Positions 58,618-64,000 of a stretch of DNA of 64,000 nt are shown in pieces; within the stretch, counting starts at the first letter, position 1, and each line of letters opens with the position of its first letter. The stretch covers positions 77,083,142 through 77,147,141 of the forward strand of contig CM049306.1 of NCBI GenBank assembly GCA_026874595.1, given 5' to 3'. Below the pieces are notes generated by a model, which searched no databases, was not told the DNA's origin, and saw only the letters and a list, made by a program, of their open reading frames with translations. This stretch comes from Sipunculus nudus. Taxonomy: Eukaryota; Annelida; Sipuncula; Golfingiida; Sipunculidae. Both the position numbers and the translations under genes were made by a program.

Positions 58618-59702
58618 AATTTTTATTAGAGCCCTGATAGTAGAAAGATGAGCATATGCTTTCAAGATAGGCCCTGTTTGCATAATGTATAAGCATAAGC
58701 GTTGCAGCTGCTTAGTGTCCATGAGATCGTTTCTGTACGTATCAAATTATAAACCTCAGTGGCGCTTTGAGAAACTATTCACTGATAAGAAATTCCCCAG
58801 TTAAAATGTATGAATAATTACAGATATCCTTTGGTAAAAGAGATAATAGAAGACGTATACATATATACATATACATTCGTTAAGAGACTCATGTTTACTA
58901 AGCATATATCAGCAGATCGAGGAATGCAGGGCGAGGACCTTTTAAACGCCATAACGCCCAGCAGAACTTAACTGTTACATCCATGATTCACTACGAATAT
59001 TGCATTTTCACAGATATCTACCTTTTTTTATGTTTTGAATTTGTTAGCTAAATTATCGATGTGGTAGGAATAGGTAGGCCTAATTAATTGTTGTTGCAAA
59101 TCCTGTTGAATTCCTGACCATGTATGATTGTTTTGCCTTAGTTGAGTTCTGCCGAATGCTGGTTTATTACCGGCGCCAACGGGGGTTATTTTTTGGTGGC
59201 GTTGGTTCGTTTGTTTGTCCTTTTGTCTCTCTCTCTCTCTGTCTATAAGCAACATTACCCAAAACGTGATGAGAGGATTATGAAGAAATTTTCAGGATAG
59301 CTTGGCAGTAATACAGGGAACAAATGCGTAAATTTCGGGGGTGATCTGGATCACCATCTTGATCAAATATTTTCTAAGGACAAATGTTGCATTTTGACAA
59401 TGCCATATGGCGGAGGTCCGTGCAAATTTCTAGTTTGTAAATTAATTCAGCAGTGTTTTATCTGTGTTTAACGATTGTGATTTCTTACTTTTCCTCCACT
59501 TCCAGTGCCCTGGGATCATACTGATAGCGCATCTCCCAGTCTCCAAGGCTGTTGGTTGCTTTGTTACTGAGAATCTTCGCTACGGCCATTGCTTTAACGG
59601 TCACACTTACCGAGGGATGCATCTCCAGCACGTCGTGCTCCGTCAGAGGTTCCTGAATATACACGTCACATGTTGTATTCTCCCTCTCACACACGAACAC
59701 AC

Positions 59703-59742
<40 letters not shown>

Positions 59743-59920
59743 TAAAGCTATTCTAATTAATCTGTGAATAGGAACATGTGAATGGACATAAATGTGTGTG
59801 TGATTGTGTATGACTGTGTGAAAATGGACTTGTGAATTGGCTTTATGTGAATTGATGTATGGATGCATTTTCTCCTTCTGGTGATTTTTTTTCCAGGAAT
59901 GTCGGTAAAAACTGAACATT
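58618..59920. other. intergenic, no gene seen
   Basis: Holds a short CT tract (59226-59240) and a (CT)n tract (59705-59738). Confidence 0.5.
59705..59738. repeat. (CT)n microsatellite
   Basis: Pure CT tract. Confidence 0.95.
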
Positions 59921-60217
59921 TTAGGCCAAAAAAAGGGTATGGTTCTCAGGTCCTCCCGCGTCAATTTTAACCCCGGGCATTTTAAAAATTTTTATTTGGA
60001 TTTTCATCTTTCAAGAAGATAAAATAATGCAATTTTGATCAAATTTCCTTTGTAATGTAATGCTTTTACCTGTTTAGCCAACAAAAATCTGTTATTATCA
60101 TTCTTTCCCATGATCATATGACATTTTTTATCGAGTATACAAAAAAGGTATAAAAAATCGCCCGCCCGCAATGATTTTAGGAAAAGTACCTGACAACTAA
60201 ACCTTTTTTTGCCTTAG
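59921..60217. mobile_element. MITE family M, copy C
   Basis: Left 'ttaggccaaaaaaagggtat', right 'ctaaacctttttttgcctta'; interior as in copies A and B ('cgcgtcaattttaacccc', 'cttttacctgtttagcc', 'gatcatatgacatttttt'). Confidence 0.85.
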
Positions 60218-60375
60218 ACTACTGATGATTATTCTGATCCTGATTTGAAACTTCGTCACAGAGAAATCATCCGACAAAAAATACACACAATGTGTGTACA
60301 TACTTATTGTACATGGTTATTTCATTCATTTCTTTTATGAGTATTAGAATCCCCTATGAGCTGTAAATACCCAAT

Positions 60376-61905
60376 GTGTTTGCATTGTGTGTTCAAGGAT
60401 AAGTGTGAAGAAAAAGTAAACATTGCGTGTTTGTGGATAAGTGTGAGAAAAAATTAACATTATGTGTTCTTGGATAAGTGTGAGAAAAAAGTGAACATTG
60501 TGTGTTTGTGGATAAGTGTGAGAAAAAAATAAACATTATGTGTTCGTGGATAAGTGTGAGAAAAAAGTGAACATTGTGTGTTTGTGGATAAGTGTGAGAA
60601 AAAAATAAACATTATGTGTTCGTGGATAAGTGTGAGAAAAAAGTGAACATTGTGTGTTTGTGGATAAGTGTGAGAAAAAAGTGAACATTATGTGTTCGAG
60701 GATAAGTGTGAGAAAAAGTGAATATTGTGTGTTTGTTGATAAGTGTGAGAATAAAATGAACATTGTGTGTTCATGGATAAGTGTGAAGAAAAAGTTGACA
60801 TTGCGTGTTTGTGGATAAGTGTGAGAAAAAAGTGATCTTGTGTGTGTGGATAAGTGTGAGAAAAAGTGAACATTGTGTGTTTCTTGGATAAGTGTGAGAA
60901 AAAAGTGAACATTCTGTGTTCAATTTGAGAAAAAGTGAACATTGTGTGTTCGTGGATAAGTGTGAGAAAAAAGTGAACATTCTGTGTTCAATTTGAGAAA
61001 AAGTGAACATTGTGTGTTCGTGGATAAGTGTGAGAAAAAAAGTGAACATTCTGTGTTCAATTTGAGAAAAAGTGAACATTGTGTGTTCATGGATTAGTGT
61101 GAAAAAAGTTAACATTGCGTGTTTGTTGAAAAGTGTGAGAAAAAAGTGAACATTGTGTGTTCGTGGATAAGTGTGAGAATAAAGTGAACATTGTGTGTTT
61201 GTTGATAAGTGTGAGAATAATGTAAACATTGTTTGTTCGTGGATAAGTGTGAGAATAAAGTGAACTTTGTGTGTTAATGGATAATTTCAGAAAAAAAAGA
61301 GAACATTGTGTGCACGTGGATAAGTGTGAAAAAAAGTTAACATTGTGTGTTATGGGATAAAAGTGAACATTGTGTTTTTGAACATTGTGTGTTCATTGAT
61401 AATTTAAGAAAAAACACTGAGTGTTATTGGATAAGTGTAAGAAAATAGTGAACATTGTGTGTTCGTGGATAATGGCGAGAATAAAGTGAACATTGTTGTG
61501 TCTTCATGGATAATTAAAGAAAACAGTGAACATTGTGTATTACTGGATAAGTGTGAAAAAAGTGAACACTGAGTGTTCATGGATAATTTAATAAATAAGT
61601 GAACATTGTGAGTTCGTGGATAAGTGTGAAAAAAGTGAACATTGTGTGTTCATGGATAAGAGTAAGAAAAAAGTGAACATTGTGTGTTCGTGGATAAGGG
61701 TGAGAATAAAGTAAACATTGTGTGTTCATGGATAATTTAAGAAAAACGGGAACACTGTGTGTTATTGGATAAGTGTAAAAAAAAAAGTGAACATTGTATG
61801 TTCGTGGATAAGGGCGAGAAAAATGAACATAGTGTGCTCATGGATAATTTAAGAAAAAAAGTGCACATTGTGTGTTCGTGGATAGGTTTGAGAACAAAGT
61901 GAATC
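60376..61905. repeat. 38-bp minisatellite
   Basis: About 40 head-to-tail units with 'gtgaacattgtgtgtt', 'gtggataagtgtgagaaaa'. Between 60493 and 60700 units alternate between a 'tgtgtgtttgtgg' and a 'tatgtgttcgtgg' form, a 76-bp dimer; near 60905-61080 a shorter 'ctgtgttcaatttgag' unit alternates with the full one. The right end is more decayed. Open frames on the minus strand are products of the repeat. Confidence 0.97.
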
Positions 61906-61967
61906 AGCCTGTAAAGTGTGTAAATCATACCCTATTTTGAACTGTTTTCACATTTTCATTCCAATTC

Positions 61968-62925
61968 AGTGCGAGTATGTGAATGTCCTATGACCAGTAT
62001 GTCAATATCTTATGAGCAGCGTGTCAATGCCCTGTATGCAGTATCTCAGTACCCAATGAGCAGTGTGTCAATGCCCTGTAAGCAGTATCTCAGTACCCAA
62101 TGAGCAGTGTGTCAATGCCCTTTGAGCAGTGTGTCAATGCCCTATGAGGGTTGTGCCAATGCCCTATGAGCAGTATGTTAATGCCCTATGAGCGTTGTGT
62201 CAATGCCTTATGAGCAGTGTGTCAATATCCCATGAGCAGTGTCAATATCCTATGAGCAGTGTGCCAATTTCCTAAGAGCAGTGTGTCAGTGCAAATGAGC
62301 AGTGTGTCAATATTCTATGAGCAGTGTGTCAATATCTCATGTGCAGTGTGTGTATATCCTATGAGCAGTGTGTCAATATCCTATGAGCAGTGTGTATATA
62401 TCCTATGAACAGTCTGTCAATGTCCAATGAGCAGTGTATCAATATTCTATGAGCAGTGTGTCAATATCCAATTAGCTTTGTGTCAATATCCTATGAGCAG
62501 TGTGTATATATCCTATGAGCAGTGTGTATATATCCTATGAGCAGTGTGTCAATGTCCAATGAGCAGTGTATTAATATTCTATGAGCAGTATGTCAATATC
62601 CAATTAGCATGGTGTCACTATCCTATGAGCAGTGTGTCAATGTCCAATGAGCAGTGTATCAATATTCTATGAGCAGTGTGTCAATATCCAATTAGCTTAG
62701 TGTCAATATCCTATGAGCAGTGTGTATATATCCTATGAGCAGTGTGTCAATGTCCAATGAGCAGTGTATTAATATTCTATGAGCAGTGTGTCAATATCCA
62801 ATTAGCATGGTGTCAATATCCTATGAGCAGTGTGTCAATATCCTATGAGCAGTGTGTCAATGTCCAATGAGCAATGTGTCAAATTGCTAAAAGCAGTGTG
62901 TCTATATCCTTTGAGCAGTGTTGCA
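61968..62925. repeat. 22-bp minisatellite, block 1
   Basis: Units of about 22 bp, 'tatgagcagtgtgtcaatat' type. Within it a set of variants (with 'caattagc', 'ttctatgagcagt') recurs with a longer period of roughly 180 bp from 62400 to 62860. Confidence 0.95.
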
Positions 62926-63204
62926 GAAATTTACATACTGATTATGAGCCATTCAGACCTTGATCATCATAGCAGATCACAATAAGTTAGACTCGGTGTC
63001 CATTTCAAATACTTAAGGCGATATAATTTTTTTAATATATTCGGCAAGCCCTTATCTCTGTTTTATCTGCGAACAAATCAGGAAATGCTTAGTCATAGGG
63101 CTGCAAACATATGCACTTCTTAGAGAAAATATTTGATATCTGTGACAATTAACATAGATTCTCAAAAAAATATATGAAATCTACGGATAAATTTGTGTGT
63201 GAAC
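62926..63204. other. single-copy spacer between two minisatellite blocks
   Basis: About 280 bp of non-repetitive AT-rich DNA; no gene or mobile-element ends seen. Confidence 0.7.
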
Positions 63205-64000
63205 GCCGAAACAGCAGTGTGTGAATGCACTATGAGCAGTGCGTAAATACCCTATGAGCAATGTGTGAATGCACTATGAGCGGTGTGTGAATGCACTGTG
63301 AGCAATATTTAAATGCCCTATGAGCAGTGTGTGAAAGCACAAGAGCAGTGTGTGAATGCCCTATGAGCAGAGTGTGACTGCCGAAACAGCAGTGTATAAA
63401 TGCACTATTAGCAGTGTATGAATGCCCTAAGAGCAGTGTGTGAATGCCCTATGATCAGTATGTGAATTCACTATGAGCAGTGTGTGAATGCTCAATGAGC
63501 AGTGTATGAATGCACCATGAGCAGTGTGTGAATGCACTATGAGCAGTTTGTGAATGTACTATGTGCAATGTGTGGATGCCCTATGAGCAGTGTGTCAATG
63601 CATTATAAGCAGTATGTGAATGCCCTATGAGAAGAATGTGAATGCCCTATAAGCAGTGTATGAATGCACTATGAGCAATATTTGAATGCTCTATGAGCAG
63701 AATGAGAATGCCCTATGAGCAGTGTGTGAATGCACTATGAGCAATGTGTGAATGCACTATGAGCAGTATGTGAATGCCCTTTGGGCAGTATATGAATGAA
63801 CCATTAGCAGTGTGTGAATACCCTATGAGCAATGTCCTTTGAGCAGTGTGTGAATGCATTATGAGCAGTATTTGAATACCCTATAAGCAGTTTGTGAATG
63901 CCCTATGAGCAGTGTATGAATGCACTATGAGCAATATTTGAATGCACTAGAGCAGTGTGTGAATGCCCTATGAGCAGTGTGTGAATGCACTATGAGCAGT
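63205..64000. repeat. 22-bp minisatellite, block 2, cut by window end
   Basis: Same repeat family as block 1 but with 'gtgaatgcactatgagcagt' units instead of 'gtcaatatcc'; continues beyond the window. Confidence 0.95.

Noticed and set aside
60536-61928. Minus-strand frames with repeated FFSHLSTNTQ-like peptides
   Set aside because: Products of the 38-bp tandem repeat; overlapping frames are equally open and no start or splice context supports them.
1-64000. CRISPR array interpretation of the tandem repeats
   Set aside because: Repeats are head-to-tail without unique spacers, and the DNA is eukaryotic.

Overview
The window is eukaryotic nuclear DNA from an animal, most likely a lophotrochozoan and probably a marine mollusc. 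Genes are sparse and split by GT-AG introns, the DNA is AT-rich, and introns and intergenic space are packed with (TA)n, (CT)n and (GA)n arrays, long minisatellites, DNA-transposon relics and one non-LTR retrotransposon. I cannot fix the species from sequence alone.

Five host genes can be supported. On the + strand at 6106-9147 is a two-exon membrane progestin receptor-like (PAQR) gene whose reading frame breaks once, near 8344-8386. At 12124-21264 is a complete seven-exon short-chain dehydrogenase/reductase of the DHRS11 type (251 residues, every splice phase consistent). On the - strand at 30260-31315 and 36754-37749 are two closely related single-coding-exon glycosyltransferases of the GT15 (Kre2/Mnt1/Ktr-like) fold, a family best known from fungi. 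At 44188-51150 (+) is a three-exon gene for a divergent homeodomain protein (361 residues).

Repeats dominate the rest. 1-3690 is a 33-bp minisatellite with a higher-order period of about 654 bp. 31819-33867 is a near-identical 1.03-kb tandem duplication between the two GT15 genes. 34341-35597 is a pogo/Tigger-like relic. Three elements (13279-14446, 39964-41719, 44974-47394) end in inverted arrays of short repeated motifs. A MITE family has three copies (38803, 54494, 59921). 56462-58617 is a dead non-LTR retrotransposon. 60376-61905 and 61968-64000 are two further minisatellites, the last running off the window. An inverted, internally deleted copy of the PAQR gene lies at 22973-23859.

The genes do not form a pathway: steroid sensing/ceramidase-type receptor, carbonyl reduction, Golgi glycosylation and transcription control are unrelated jobs. 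The parts most worth following are the GT15 pair, the odd homeodomain, the broken PAQR gene with its antisense relic, and the family of elements with terminal repeat arrays.
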